From Aestuariivirga sp. (lineage in GTDB: Bacteria; Pseudomonadota; Alphaproteobacteria; Rhizobiales; Aestuariivirgaceae): a DNA stretch of 64,000 bases. A program made the position numbers and the translations under genes. Under the pieces are notes generated by a model. That model made no database searches. It was not told the origin of the DNA and saw only the letters and a list, made by a program, of their open reading frames with translations. Location of the stretch: the NCBI GenBank assembly GCA_030680855.1, contig JAUXUN010000058.1, positions 16,380-80,379 of the forward strand. Direction: 5' to 3'. This document shows positions 37,813-48,339 of the stretch, piece by piece (positions within the stretch are counted from its first letter, which is position 1; every line of letters starts with the position of its first letter).

Positions 37813-39063
37813 TCAGCCTTGCTTTGGCTTGATCAGGACGTGCTTCTTCTTCCCCATCGATAATTTTATCACGCCTTCGCTGTTGAGGCTCGCGGCTGTG
37901 AGCTGCATTTTCTCATCGCTGACCGCCACGTCATTCACGCGAATGGCTCCACCCTGGATGGAGCGGCGCGCCTCGCCATTTGACGATGCAAATCCCGCCA
38001 GCACCGCCGCCTGTAAAACCCCAACCCCCGCCGACAAATCAAGTTCAAGCGTGGGCAGGCCCGCAGCGCTCTCGCCTTCTTCAAAGGTTTTGCGCGCCGT
38101 CTCGGATGCGTCTTCGGCAGCTTTTTGTCCGTGCAGCATGGCTGTGGCCTTGTCGGCCAGCATCTTTTTTGCAATGTTGATTTCCGAACCGCCGAGGGCT
38201 TCCAGTTTAGCGATCTCGGCCAGGGGAAGGGCGGTGAAAAGCTTGAGGAAGCGCCCGACATCGGCGTCTTCCGTATTGCGCCAGAACTGCCAGTAGCCGT
38301 ACGGCGACAGCATGTCCGCGTTGAGCCACACGGCGCCGCTCGAGGTCTTCCCCATCTTCGCGCCCGAAGCCAGCGTGATCAGCGGCGTGGTCAACGCAAA
38401 AAGTTGATGCGTGCCCATGCGTCGGCCAAGATCAATGCCATTGATGATGTTGCCCCATTGGTCCGAGCCGCCCATCTGCAAATTGCAGCCATAGCGCCGC
38501 GCCAGTTCCGCAAAGTCATAGGCCTGCAGAACCATATAGTTGAACTCGATGAACGAGAGCTCGTGTTCGCGTTCCAGGCGGAGCTTGACCGAATCCATAG
38601 CAAGCATGCGGTTGACTGAAAAGTGCCGGCCAACGTCGCGCAGCATGTCGAGATAGTTCAGTTTGGTGAGCCATTCCGCGTTGTCGATCATCAGGGCATC
38701 TCTAGGCCCGGAGCCAAAGCGCAGGAACTTGGCGAAAACCTGCTGGATGCCGCGCTTGTTGTCTTCGATATCTTCAAGGGTGAGCAATTTGCGGCTTTCA
38801 TCGCGCCCCGAAGGGTCGCCAACCCGCGTCGTGCCGCCGCCCATCAGGGCAATGGATTTTTGCCCAAGTTCCTGGGCCCAGTGCAGTAGCATGATTTGCA
38901 CCAGCGAGCCGACGTGGAGGGACTTTGCCGTGCAGTCAAAACCGATATAAGCTGTGACATCACCCTTGGCCGCAAGTGCATCAAGGCCAGTGGCATCGGA
39001 ACATTGATGGATGTAGCCCCGGGTTGAAAGGGTGTTAAGAAAGTCGGATTTATATGTGCTCAT
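37813..39063 (-). CDS. tyrS: Tyrosyl-tRNA synthetase
   Basis: 416 residues, ATG start. Class I core with the HIGH-type motif HVGS ([18 protein letters not shown]), tyrosine pocket ([19 protein letters not shown]) and the KMSKS-type motif KMGKT ([15 protein letters not shown]), then a C-terminal S4-type RNA-binding domain ([18 protein letters not shown]). It charges tRNA-Tyr. Divergent from anmK with a 30-base gap and convergent with the AsmA-like gene. Confidence 0.97.
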   Translation of the reverse strand: MSTYKSDFLNTLSTRGYIHQCSDATGLDALAAKGDVTAYIGFDCTAKSLHVGSLVQIMLLHWAQELGQKSIALMGGGTTRVGDPSGRDESRKLLTLEDIEDNKRGIQQVFAKFLRFGSGPRDALMIDNAEWLTKLNYLDMLRDVGRHFSVNRMLAMDSVKLRLEREHELSFIEFNYMVLQAYDFAELARRYGCNLQMGGSDQWGNIINGIDLGRRMGTHQLFALTTPLITLASGAKMGKTSSGAVWLNADMLSPYGYWQFWRNTEDADVGRFLKLFTALPLAEIAKLEALGGSEINIAKKMLADKATAMLHGQKAAEDASETARKTFEEGESAAGLPTLELDLSAGVGVLQAAVLAGFASSNGEARRSIQGGAIRVNDVAVSDEKMQLTAASLNSEGVIKLSMGKKKHVLIKPKQG

Positions 39064-39093
39064 AATGGGCTGCTCATAGCATGGGATAAACCA

Positions 39094-40185
39094 GTGTCAA
39101 AACTCACAACCGCAATAGGGCTCATGTCCGGCACCTCGCTAGACGGCATTGATGTGGCCCTCATTTGCACCGATGGTGAAAACACGGTTGAGCGCGGGCC
39201 CTCCCAAACCTATCCCTATTCCGAGGTCCAGCGCGGTTTGTTGCAGGCAGCCCTGAAGGACGCCAAAGGGCTTGAACGCCGCGATGAACGGCCCTTCGGC
39301 CTCGCCAAGGCGGAAGCCGCACTCACCGATTGGCACCTGCAAGCCGTGGAGAGTTTTCTGAAAACCAACCCGGCCACCATCGATGTTATCGGCTTCCACG
39401 GCCAGACGGTCATTCACCGTCCGGAAATCAGGCTCACGGTTCAGTTGGGCGATGGCAGCGCCTTGGCCAAAAAATTGGGCGTGCCGGTTGTCTATGATAT
39501 CCGCGCGGCAGATGTGGCCACCGGCGGGCAGGGCGCACCGTTCGTTCCCGTCTATCATCGCGCCCTTGCTGCATCGGTGCCAGAACGCCCGGTGGTTTTC
39601 GTGAACATAGGCGGCGTTTCCAACATCACTTGGATCGGGTCGCAAGGCGACATGATCGCCTTTGACACAGGCCCCGGAAATGCATTGATTGATGACTGGG
39701 CCCTGAAACACACAGGCATCGCCCGCGATAATAATGGCGCCCTGGCCGCTGGCGGCACCGCCAATGAATCCATTGTTCAAAAATTCCTGGCCCTTCCATT
39801 CTTCGGCGTGGCCCCGCCCAAATCCCTTGATCGCAACAGCTTTGCCGCGATCAGCTTGGATGGCTTGAGTCCCAAGGATGGTGCCGCAACCCTGGTGGAA
39901 GTCACCGCGCGCGCCATTGCCAAGGCCGTGAGCTGGTTGCCGGAAACGCCGAGGGCCTGGATCATTTGTGGTGGTGGCCGGCACAATCCCGTCATCATGA
40001 AGGCCCTGCGAAACAGGCTGCCCAATGTCCAGCCCGCCGAGGCCTATGGTTTCAATGGTGACTCAGTGGAAGCTGAAGCCTGGGCTTATATGGCCGTGCG
40101 CAGCCTGAACAAACTGCCGCTCAGTTTCCCGATGACCACGAAGGTCAGCGAACCGATGACCGGCGGAGTCTTAGCTCTCCCGTGA
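39094..40185 (+). CDS. anmK: Anhydro-N-acetylmuramic acid kinase
   Basis: 363 residues. GTG 39094 is supported by GGGATA about 8 bases upstream and by the usual AnmK beginning ([17 protein letters not shown]). Sugar-kinase/actin fold: [37 protein letters not shown] and [13 protein letters not shown]. It phosphorylates and opens anhydroMurNAc released from the wall, for recycling to MurNAc-6-phosphate. No murQ is adjacent. Its 3' end overlaps the convergent hydrolase gene by 15 bases. Confidence 0.96.
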   Translation: MSKLTTAIGLMSGTSLDGIDVALICTDGENTVERGPSQTYPYSEVQRGLLQAALKDAKGLERRDERPFGLAKAEAALTDWHLQAVESFLKTNPATIDVIGFHGQTVIHRPEIRLTVQLGDGSALAKKLGVPVVYDIRAADVATGGQGAPFVPVYHRALAASVPERPVVFVNIGGVSNITWIGSQGDMIAFDTGPGNALIDDWALKHTGIARDNNGALAAGGTANESIVQKFLALPFFGVAPPKSLDRNSFAAISLDGLSPKDGAATLVEVTARAIAKAVSWLPETPRAWIICGGGRHNPVIMKALRNRLPNVQPAEAYGFNGDSVEAEAWAYMAVRSLNKLPLSFPMTTKVSEPMTGGVLALP

Positions 40186-40818
40186 CAGGCGCTTGTCCAG
40201 ATAGGTCGAGCAGATTTTGGTGAGCTCGTCGGTCTTGCCTTCGAAGAAGTGATTGGCGCCAGCAACAACCTTGTGTTCGATGATGATGCCCTTCTGGGTC
40301 TTCAGCTTTGAAACAAGGCTGTGCACTGACTCAGGGCTTGCCACCACGTCCTTTTCGCCGTTAACAAACAGGCCCGAAGCTGGGCAGGGCGCGAGGAACG
40401 AAAAGTCATAATGCTTGGCGAGCGGCGCTATGGAGATAAAGCCGCCGATTTCCGGCCGCCGCATCAGAAGCTGCATGGAAATCCAGGCTCCAAATGAAAC
40501 TCCGGCGATCCAGCAGATCTTGGCCTCCCGGTTGAAGGATTGCAGCCAATCCAGGGCTGACGCCGCATCCGAAAGTTCGCCCGCACCATTCTCGAAAAGC
40601 CCCTGGCTGCGGCCTACACCCCTGAAATTAAAGCGTAAAACCGAGAATCCACGGCTTACGAAGGTCTGGTAAAGCGAATGTACGATGGGGTTGTTCATGG
40701 TGCCGCCGAAGGCGGGGTGTGGATGCAGAAGGATCGCGATGGGCGAACCCGATGGCTTGGCGTGGTGGTAACGTGCTTCAATGCGGCCAGCCGGGCCGTT
40801 AAATATGACTTCAGGCAT
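40171..40818 (-). CDS. Alpha/beta hydrolase (COG2945 type)
   Basis: 215 residues, ATG start. HPHPAFGGTMNNPIV, RFNFRGVGRSQG and the nucleophile elbow GVSFGAW (GxSxG) identify the short alpha/beta hydrolase group of COG2945; the catalytic His is probably in VAGANHFFEGK and the Asp in NGEKDVV. Substrate unknown. It is divergent from the iscR-suf operon, and a gene of this family is often found in this place in Hyphomicrobiales. Confidence 0.9.
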   Translation of the reverse strand: MPEVIFNGPAGRIEARYHHAKPSGSPIAILLHPHPAFGGTMNNPIVHSLYQTFVSRGFSVLRFNFRGVGRSQGLFENGAGELSDAASALDWLQSFNREAKICWIAGVSFGAWISMQLLMRRPEIGGFISIAPLAKHYDFSFLAPCPASGLFVNGEKDVVASPESVHSLVSKLKTQKGIIIEHKVVAGANHFFEGKTDELTKICSTYLDKRLSRES

Positions 40819-40878
40819 CCCTTGGGGTCCGTTTCACTGTTCTCGCCCGTTTGATTTCTTCCACTGAACCACCTTCTA

Positions 40879-40903
40879 ATAGTTGACTCCGGAAGTCGGG
40901 CTT
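40879..40903 (+). promoter_or_regulatory. IscR type 1-like binding site
   Basis: Core ATAGTTGACT-N5-AGTCGGG. The outer ATA, the inner GACT-N5-AGTC dyad and the following GGG fit the E. coli type 1 consensus (ATASYYGACT...AGTCRRSTAT); the last TAT is not kept. It covers the -35 hexamer of the operon that encodes IscR itself, fitting autorepression by [2Fe-2S]-IscR. Confidence 0.75.
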
Positions 40904-40911
40904 TCTATATT
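40883..40911 (+). promoter_or_regulatory. Predicted iscR-suf promoter
   Basis: TTGACT (40883-40888), exactly 17 bases, then TATATT (40906-40911). Start expected near 40918, which gives a leader of about 113 bases before iscR. Confidence 0.7.
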
Positions 40912-40916
40912 TCTTC

Positions 40917-40932
40917 TTTAGAATGGTTCAAG
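40917..40932 (+). promoter_or_regulatory. Irr/ICE-box-like site
   Basis: TTTAGAATGGTTCAAG: half-site TTAGAA, 3-base spacer, then TTC-A- of the second half-site (consensus TTAGAA-N3-TTCTAA). It lies over the predicted transcription start, where haem-responsive Irr could repress under low iron. The second half-site is imperfect. Confidence 0.5.
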
Positions 40933-41030
40933 AAAGCGGTTGCTTCCCGGACCCGGTCAGTTGCAAGGGCTTTAGCACGGCACCGGGGGCAAAAAGCAAG
41001 CTTTTCGTGCATTGGACAGAGGAAAAGCAG

Positions 41031-41498
41031 ATGAAAATGAGCACCAAAGGCCGTTATGCCGTCATGGCCATGATCGACATCGGCCAGCGTTCGGGGGGCA
41101 ACCCTGTTTCCCTGTCGGAAATTGCCGAGCGCCAGGACATCAGCCAGGAATACCTCGAACAGCTCTTCAGCAAGCTGCGCCGCGACAAACTCGTGGAAAG
41201 CGCCAGAGGCCCGGGCGGCGGCTATAAGCTGGCCCGCGATGCGTCAGAGATTGCCGTGGCCGACATTATTCTGGCCGTTGATGAGGAATTGCGCTTCACC
41301 CGCTGTTCGGGGGATGCGGTCGATGGCTGCGTGCGGGGCGAACAATGTTCCGCCCATGATCTCTGGTCGTCGCTCGGGCGCCAGATGATGTATTTCCTCG
41401 GCTCCATCACCCTTGAGGATGTCGTTGAGAAACGCAACCTCGCCCTCTCCGCCACCATCAAGCAGGCGAAGGACCGTTATGTGAGGCAAGAGGCGTGA
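41031..41498 (+). CDS. iscR: Rrf2-family Fe-S cluster regulator IscR
   Basis: 155 residues. Rrf2 winged helix (about 1-75, MKMSTKGRYAVMAM... QEYLEQLFSKLRRDKLVESARGPGGGYKLA) and three cysteines, Cys92, Cys100 and Cys106, placed to hold a [2Fe-2S] cluster (C-x7-C-x5-C). It senses Fe-S status and controls the operon it leads; a type 1-like site overlaps its own promoter. ATG 41031 has an AGAGGAAAA ribosome binding site upstream. Its stop overlaps the GTG start of the next gene. Confidence 0.94.
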   Translation: MKMSTKGRYAVMAMIDIGQRSGGNPVSLSEIAERQDISQEYLEQLFSKLRRDKLVESARGPGGGYKLARDASEIAVADIILAVDEELRFTRCSGDAVDGCVRGEQCSAHDLWSSLGRQMMYFLGSITLEDVVEKRNLALSATIKQAKDRYVRQEA

Positions 41499-42580
41499 GA
41501 ACCTACCTCGACCATAACGCCACCAGCCCTTTGCGGCCCGCCGTAAAGGAAGCCATGCGCGCGGCTATGGATGTGGAAGGCAACGCCTCCTCGGTGCATC
41601 GTGAAGGCCGCTTGGCGCGCAAGCTTTTGGACAATTCGCGCGAAATTATCGCCCGCGAGATCGGCGTTATTGCCCCGATGATTTCATTCACCTCCGGCGT
41701 CTCAGAAGCCAACAACCTGGCCATCAAGAGTGCGCCTGTAGAGCGCCTGCTGATTTCAGCCATTGAACACCCGGCGGTTATCGAAGCTGCCAAGGCCGCG
41801 AGCATGCCAGCCGAGTTCATTCCCGCGACACCGCAAGGCATTGTCGATCTCGAAGCCCTGGCGAAATTGCTTGAAGGTCCGAAAGCCTTGGTCAGCGTCA
41901 TGCTCGCCAACAATGAAACCGGCGTGATCCAGCCGCTGCGTGAAATCGTGGCCCTTGCCCAGGCGCACGGCGCGTTGGTGCACACCGATGCGGTCCAGGC
42001 ATTGGGAAAGATACCCGCAAATTTTGGTCTGCTCGGCGTGGATATGATGACCATTGCCGCTCATAAGATCGGTGGCCCAACCGGCATTGGCGCGCTTGTC
42101 GTGCGTGATGGTTTGCCATTGGAACCGCTGGTTCATGGCGGCGGCCAGGAACTGCGCCGTAGGGCTGGCACTGAAAATCTTGTCGGCATTGCCGGCTTTG
42201 CCGCCGTTGCCAAGGAAAGCCAACTGAACGTCAAGGCCCTGCAGGCTCAGCTTGAAGAAGCGCTATCGGATGCGGTGATTTTTGGTGGCGATGCCCCAAG
42301 ACTTCCCAACACGACTTATTTTTCTCAGTCGGGCATGTCAGCCGAAACCCTGCTGATGAATTTCGATCTTGAAGGCATTGCCGTTTCATCGGGTTCTGCC
42401 TGCTCCTCCGGCAAGGTGACCAAGTCCCATGTGCTCACCGCCATGGGCGTGGGCCCGGATATTTCAAAAGCCGCCATTCGCGTCAGCCTCGGCTGGAACA
42501 CGACACAGGAACACGTCGAACACTTCATCGCCGTCTGGCGCCGCCTTCTGGCGCGCCACAGGGCCAAAGTAGCAGCATAA
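41495..42580 (+). CDS. Cysteine desulfurase, NifS/IscS-like
   Basis: 361 residues. Starts MRTYLDHNATSPLRPAV; PLP lysine Lys191 in IAAHKIGGPTG; catalytic cysteine Cys303 in SSGSACSSG on a flexible loop (group I-type loop). Takes sulfur from cysteine for Fe-S assembly. GTG start overlaps iscR by 4 bases. A second, SufS-type desulfurase lies later in the same operon, so the operon encodes two desulfurases of different groups. It is followed 3 bases later by sufB. Confidence 0.94.
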   Translation: MRTYLDHNATSPLRPAVKEAMRAAMDVEGNASSVHREGRLARKLLDNSREIIAREIGVIAPMISFTSGVSEANNLAIKSAPVERLLISAIEHPAVIEAAKAASMPAEFIPATPQGIVDLEALAKLLEGPKALVSVMLANNETGVIQPLREIVALAQAHGALVHTDAVQALGKIPANFGLLGVDMMTIAAHKIGGPTGIGALVVRDGLPLEPLVHGGGQELRRRAGTENLVGIAGFAAVAKESQLNVKALQAQLEEALSDAVIFGGDAPRLPNTTYFSQSGMSAETLLMNFDLEGIAVSSGSACSSGKVTKSHVLTAMGVGPDISKAAIRVSLGWNTTQEHVEHFIAVWRRLLARHRAKVAA

Positions 42581-42583
42581 ATT

Positions 42584-44098
<1,515 letters not shown>

Positions 44099-44114
44099 TC
44101 ACTTTTTCACTTAA

Positions 44115-44238
44115 CCTTCTCCCCTCGTGGAAGAAGGTGGACACCGCGAAGCGGTGGACGGAAGAGGGGGCCTTGGATGGGCAGACCCCTCTCCCGACTT
44201 CGCTGCGCTCAGTCACCCTCTCCCACAAGGGGAGAGGG
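44115..44238. repeat. Family B palindromic repeat, copy 1 (between sufB and sufC)
   Basis: Outer arms CCTTCTCCCCTCGTGG and CCACAAGGGGAGAGGG; inner arms GGAAGAGGGGGCC and GACCCCTCTCCCGAC, plus small hairpins (CACCGCGAAGCGGTG, CTTCGCTGCGCTCAG). It lies inside the suf operon. The second copy is at 46234-46373. Confidence 0.85.
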
Positions 44239-44265
44239 AAGAAAACAAATTAACAAGAGAAAAAA

Positions 44266-45021
44266 ATGCTCGAAATCAAAAATCTCCACGTCAAGCTCGC
44301 CGATGAGGATCGCGTCATCCTCAATGGCCTCACGCTGTCGGTCAAAGCCGGCGAAGTCCATGCCATCATGGGGCCGAACGGCTCCGGAAAATCAACGCTC
44401 TCCTATGTGCTGTCGGGCCGCGAAGGCTATGAAGTTACCGAAGGTTCTGTCACCTACAAGGGCGAAGACCTGCTTGCCATGACGCCGTCGGACCGTGCGG
44501 CCAGGGGCGTATTCCTCGCCTTCCAGTACCCAATCGAAATTCCCGGCGTTGCCACCATGCAGTTCCTGAAAGTAGCACTGAACTCCCAGCGCAAGGCGCG
44601 CGGCGAAAAGGAAATGACGACGCCTGATTTCATGCGCCTGGTGAAGGAACGCGCGGCGAAACTGAACATCGGCCCGGAAATGCTGAAGCGCCCGGTCAAT
44701 GTCGGCTTCTCCGGCGGCGAAAAGAAGCGCGCCGAAATCCTGCAGATGGCCGTGCTCGAGCCCGCCCTCTGCGTGCTCGATGAAACCGACTCCGGCCTCG
44801 ACATCGACGCGATGCGCGTGGTGGCAGATGGCGTCAATAGTCTGCGTTCGCCCGACCGTGCCATGATCGTCATCACCCATTACCAGCGCCTGCTTGATTA
44901 CATCGTGCCGGACCACGTCCATGTCCTGTCCAGGGGCCGCATTGTGAAATCCGGCGGCAAGTCGCTGGCGCTTGAACTTGAGGCCAAGGGCTATGCCGAA
45001 TTTGAAAGCGAGGCGGCGTGA
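44266..45021 (+). CDS. sufC: Fe-S cluster assembly ATPase SufC
   Basis: 251 residues. ABC ATPase with Walker A GPNGSGKST, Q-loop LAFQYP, signature FSGGEKKRAEI and Walker B LCVLDETDSGLDID. Drives conformational change in SufBC2D. ATG 44266 follows AAGAG; the leader upstream is the family B repeat. Its stop overlaps the GTG start of sufD by 4 bases. Confidence 0.97.
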   Translation: MLEIKNLHVKLADEDRVILNGLTLSVKAGEVHAIMGPNGSGKSTLSYVLSGREGYEVTEGSVTYKGEDLLAMTPSDRAARGVFLAFQYPIEIPGVATMQFLKVALNSQRKARGEKEMTTPDFMRLVKERAAKLNIGPEMLKRPVNVGFSGGEKKRAEILQMAVLEPALCVLDETDSGLDIDAMRVVADGVNSLRSPDRAMIVITHYQRLLDYIVPDHVHVLSRGRIVKSGGKSLALELEAKGYAEFESEAA

Positions 45022-46214
45022 ACGTGGTTGTCCAAAAAACTGTGGCCGAACTGAATTATGGCCTGTCGCTGCCCCATCGCAAGATGGAGGACTGGCGCTG
45101 GACTGACTTGCGCCAACTCGTTGATAAGCCCTATCCGCCACGCCAGACCGTTGTTGCAGCGCCCAAGGATGTTGAACGCCTGCTGAAGTCATCCCCCTTT
45201 GCCAAAGTCGCCGGATCGCGCTTGGTCTTCGTCAACGGACATCTTTCTTTAGAGAATTCGGAAACCGGCTTGGTTCAGCAGTCGAAAGGAAAGATTTTGG
45301 GCGTTGCAACTCAAATCAGCACTGATGAACCTGTCATCACCATGAATGCCGCCTTTGCCACCGATGGCGCGCGCCTGAAAATTTCCGGCACTACCGACAC
45401 GCCGATTGAACTGCTCTTCCTCGCCACGAATGCCGATGCGCGCACCATTGCCACCCGCAATGTGATTGAAATCGAGAAGGGAGCCGCCGCCACCCTGATC
45501 GAAACCCATCTCGGCGAAGGCACTTATCTCAGCAATTCCGTCACGGAAATCCGGGTGGGCGAAGGCGCAAGGCTTGACCGCATCAAGGTCGAGCTTGAAG
45601 CCGCCGATGCCATCCACCTCGCCCATACTCATACAACCCTCGGCAAGAATACCGTGTTCAATGATTTCACCTTGACTTCCGGCGCCAAAACCAACCGCCA
45701 GAACGGCACTGTGGAATTCAAAGGGCAGGGGACGGAAGCCAGGGTCTCCGGCGCCTATATGCTGGGCGGCAAACAGCACGCCGATACGCGCCTGTTGATT
45801 GATCACCAGGTGCCCCACTGCACCAGCCGCGAGATCTTCAAATGTGTGATGGATGATAACGCGCGGGGAATTTTCCAGGGCAAGGTCATCGTCCAGAGGG
45901 ACGCGCAGAAAACCGATGGCAAGCAATCCAGCCACGCGCTCCTGCTGTCGGAAACAGCCGAATTCGATGCCAAGCCTGAGCTTGAAATCTTCGCCGATGA
46001 CGTGGTCTGCGGCCATGGCGCGACCTCGGGCGACCTCAATCACGATCATCTCTTCTACCTCATGTCGCGCGGCATCCCGCCCGCCGAAGCCAAGTCGCTG
46101 CTCATCGCCACCTTTGTGGGCGAAGCCTTCGATCTCATCGCCCATGAGGGCATCAAGGAAGCGCTGGTGAAATTCTCCAACAAATGGCTGAGCCAGCATC
46201 GGAGGGCAAGTTGA
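45018..46214 (+). CDS. sufD: Fe-S cluster assembly protein SufD
   Basis: 398 residues. Beta-helix SufB/SufD core with SGAYMLGGKQHADTRLLIDHQVPHCTSREIFK and ADDVVCGHGATSGDLNHDHLFYLMSRG. The conserved histidine needed for iron entry is probably in VCGHGAT. GTG start overlaps the sufC stop (GTGA). A family B repeat separates it from sufS. Confidence 0.96.
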   Translation: MNVVVQKTVAELNYGLSLPHRKMEDWRWTDLRQLVDKPYPPRQTVVAAPKDVERLLKSSPFAKVAGSRLVFVNGHLSLENSETGLVQQSKGKILGVATQISTDEPVITMNAAFATDGARLKISGTTDTPIELLFLATNADARTIATRNVIEIEKGAAATLIETHLGEGTYLSNSVTEIRVGEGARLDRIKVELEAADAIHLAHTHTTLGKNTVFNDFTLTSGAKTNRQNGTVEFKGQGTEARVSGAYMLGGKQHADTRLLIDHQVPHCTSREIFKCVMDDNARGIFQGKVIVQRDAQKTDGKQSSHALLLSETAEFDAKPELEIFADDVVCGHGATSGDLNHDHLFYLMSRGIPPAEAKSLLIATFVGEAFDLIAHEGIKEALVKFSNKWLSQHRRAS

Positions 46215-46233
46215 GATACGCCCCAGTGCACTT

Positions 46234-46373
46234 CCTTCTCCCCTTGAGGGAGAATGTGGATCGCGAAGCGAAACGGATGAGGGGGATGGTTGATCTGGAT
46301 GCGGAGCTTGAATTTGGCTGCCCCCTCATCCGTCAGCCTTCGGCTGCCACCTTCTCCCTCGAGGGGAGAAGGC
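46234..46373. repeat. Family B palindromic repeat, copy 2 (between sufD and sufS)
   Basis: Opens CCTTCTCCCCTTGAGGGAG, has GGATGAGGGGGATGG and CCCCCTCATCCG as inner arms and CAGCCTTCGGCTG as a small hairpin, and closes CTCCCTCGAGGGGAGAAGG. The closing arm ends two bases before the GTG start of sufS and includes its ribosome binding site (GGGGAGAAGG). Confidence 0.85.
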
Positions 46374-46374
46374 A

Positions 46375-47592
46375 GTGTTAGACGTTGAACAAATCCGCCG
46401 CGACTTTCCCATCCTCGCTCGAGAGGTTTATGGCAAGCCCCTGGTGTATCTCGACAATGCCGCCTCGGCGCAGAAGCCAAAGCCTGTGCTTGATGCCGTC
46501 ATGAAGAGCTACACGGAGGAATACGCCAACGTCCATCGCGGCCTGCATTTCCTTTCCAATGCCGCAACCCAGAGCTTCGAAGATGCCCGCGAGAGTGTGC
46601 GCCGCTTCCTCAATGCGCCCTCCAAGGATCAACTGGTCTTCACCCGCAACGCCACCGAAGCCATCAATCTCGTGGCCCAGAGTTTCGGCGGCCTGGTGAT
46701 CAACGAGGGTGATGAGATCGTCCTCTCCATCCTTGAACATCACTCCAACATCGTGCCCTGGCATTTCCACCGCGAGCGCCGCGGCGCCGTCATCAAATGG
46801 GCCCCCATCGATGACGACGGCAATTTCCTCCTCGACGAGTTCGAAAAACTCCTGGGCCCGCGCACCAAGATCGTCGCCATCACCCAGATGTCGAACGCCC
46901 TCGGCACTATCGTTCCCATTAAGGAAGTGATCGAGCTCGCCCATGCCCGGGGCATCCCCGTGCTGGTCGATGGCAGCCAGGCCGCCGTTCACATGCCCGT
47001 TGATGTGCAGGCCCTCGATGCGGATTTCTATGTCTTTACCGGCCACAAGACCTATGGACCCACCGGCATCGGCATTCTCTATGGCAAGGCTGAACATCTT
47101 AACCGCATGCCGCCCTATCAGGGTGGCGGCGAGATGATCAATGAAGTCACCATGGAAGACATCACCTACAACAATCCGCCCCACCGCTTCGAGGCCGGAA
47201 CCCCGGCCATCGTCCAGGCCATCGGCCTCGGCGCGGCGCTGGATTACATGACAGGCATCGGCCTCGACAATATCGCCGCCCATGAGGCCGACCTCCGGGA
47301 TTACGCCACCCAGCGCCTGTCCGAGATCAATTCGCTCCGCCTCTTTGGCCGCGCCAGGAACAAGGGCGCCATCCTCTCCTTCAACATGAACGGGGCCCAC
47401 GCCCATGACGTGGCAACCGTCATTGACCGGGCAGGGGTGGCGGTCCGGGCCGGCACCCATTGCACCCAGCCCCTGTTGCAGCGTTTTGGCGTCACCGCCA
47501 CTTGCCGCGCCTCATTTGCCATGTACAACACCCGCGAGGAAGTTGATAAATTGGCCGAAGCTCTTATCTCTGCACAAAGGATATTCCTGTGA
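46375..47592 (+). CDS. sufS: Cysteine desulfurase SufS
   Basis: 405 residues. GTG 46375 gives the standard start (LDVEQIRRDFPIL). PLP lysine in FTGHKTYGPTG and catalytic cysteine in RAGTHCTQPLLQRF, the short-loop group II pattern. Supplies persulfide sulfur to the Suf scaffold; no sufE or sufU is in the window. The ribosome binding site is the last arm of the family B repeat. Its stop overlaps the next gene by 4 bases. Confidence 0.96.
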   Translation: MLDVEQIRRDFPILAREVYGKPLVYLDNAASAQKPKPVLDAVMKSYTEEYANVHRGLHFLSNAATQSFEDARESVRRFLNAPSKDQLVFTRNATEAINLVAQSFGGLVINEGDEIVLSILEHHSNIVPWHFHRERRGAVIKWAPIDDDGNFLLDEFEKLLGPRTKIVAITQMSNALGTIVPIKEVIELAHARGIPVLVDGSQAAVHMPVDVQALDADFYVFTGHKTYGPTGIGILYGKAEHLNRMPPYQGGGEMINEVTMEDITYNNPPHRFEAGTPAIVQAIGLGAALDYMTGIGLDNIAAHEADLRDYATQRLSEINSLRLFGRARNKGAILSFNMNGAHAHDVATVIDRAGVAVRAGTHCTQPLLQRFGVTATCRASFAMYNTREEVDKLAEALISAQRIFL

Positions 47593-47951
47593 CAGACTTA
47601 ACAACCGATAACGCCCCCAACCCCTCCGCCATTCCGGCCGAAGAACTGGCCCGCATGACTGATGATATCGTGTCGGCGCTGAAGACCGTTTACGACCCCG
47701 AAATTCCCGTTGATATCTATGAGTTGGGCCTTATCTATAAGGTGGATATCGACGATGACCGCAACGTGGCCATCGACATGACGCTGACCGCCCCGGGCTG
47801 CCCCGTGGCGGGCGACATGCCTGGCTGGGTTGAAAACGCCGTTTCGACGGTTGCCGGCGTTGCCAGCGCCAAGGCCAATCTGGTGTTTGATCCGCCTTGG
47901 GATCATAGCCGCATGTCCGATGAAGCGCGCGTTGCGATGAATATGTGGTAA
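47589..47951 (+). CDS. sufT: SufT / MIP18-like Fe-S maturation protein (DUF59)
   Basis: 120 residues. DUF59 domain with VYDPEIPVDIYELGLIYKVDID and the conserved TAPGCPVAGDMPGWVENAV containing the single conserved cysteine. SufT helps Fe-S cluster maturation under high demand. GTG start overlaps the sufS stop. Followed 10 bases later by sufA. Confidence 0.94.
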   Translation: MTDLTTDNAPNPSAIPAEELARMTDDIVSALKTVYDPEIPVDIYELGLIYKVDIDDDRNVAIDMTLTAPGCPVAGDMPGWVENAVSTVAGVASAKANLVFDPPWDHSRMSDEARVAMNMW

Positions 47952-47961
47952 GGTGACGAAC

Positions 47962-48339
47962 ATGGCCCAGGCAACTGAAAGACCCCGCCCCAAAGTGATG
48001 ACGCTGACCGATGCCGCCGCCGCCCGCGTGCAGGCGATCATCGCCAGGTCAGACACGCCCGTCGTGGGCCTGCGCGTCGGCGTCAAGAACGGCGGCTGCG
48101 CCGGCATGGAATACACCATGGATTGGGCCACCGAGCAGAAGCCCTTTGACGAAGTGATCGAGGAAAAAGGCGTGAAGGTCCTGATCGACCCCAAGGCCAT
48201 TCTGTTCCTGCTCGGCACCGAAATGGATTTCCAGACCTCGGCGCTCAAATCCGGCTTCACCTTCAACAACCCGAACCAGACCTCAGCCTGCGGCTGCGGC
48301 GAAAGCGTTCAGTTGAAACAGGCAGAAGCAACGGCGTGA
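47962..48339 (+). CDS. sufA: A-type Fe-S carrier SufA/IscA
   Basis: 125 residues. HesB/IscA domain with the three conserved cysteines in GGCAGMEY and SACGCGES. It carries clusters from SufBCD to target proteins. ATG 47962 is favoured over GTG 47953 because AAGGTGA lies 6-7 bases upstream. Its stop overlaps the next gene (GTGA). Confidence 0.95.
   Translation: MAQATERPRPKVMTLTDAAAARVQAIIARSDTPVVGLRVGVKNGGCAGMEYTMDWATEQKPFDEVIEEKGVKVLIDPKAILFLLGTEMDFQTSALKSGFTFNNPNQTSACGCGESVQLKQAEATA

Noticed and set aside
46378..47460. 360-codon minus-strand open frame
   Set aside because: Antisense to sufS.
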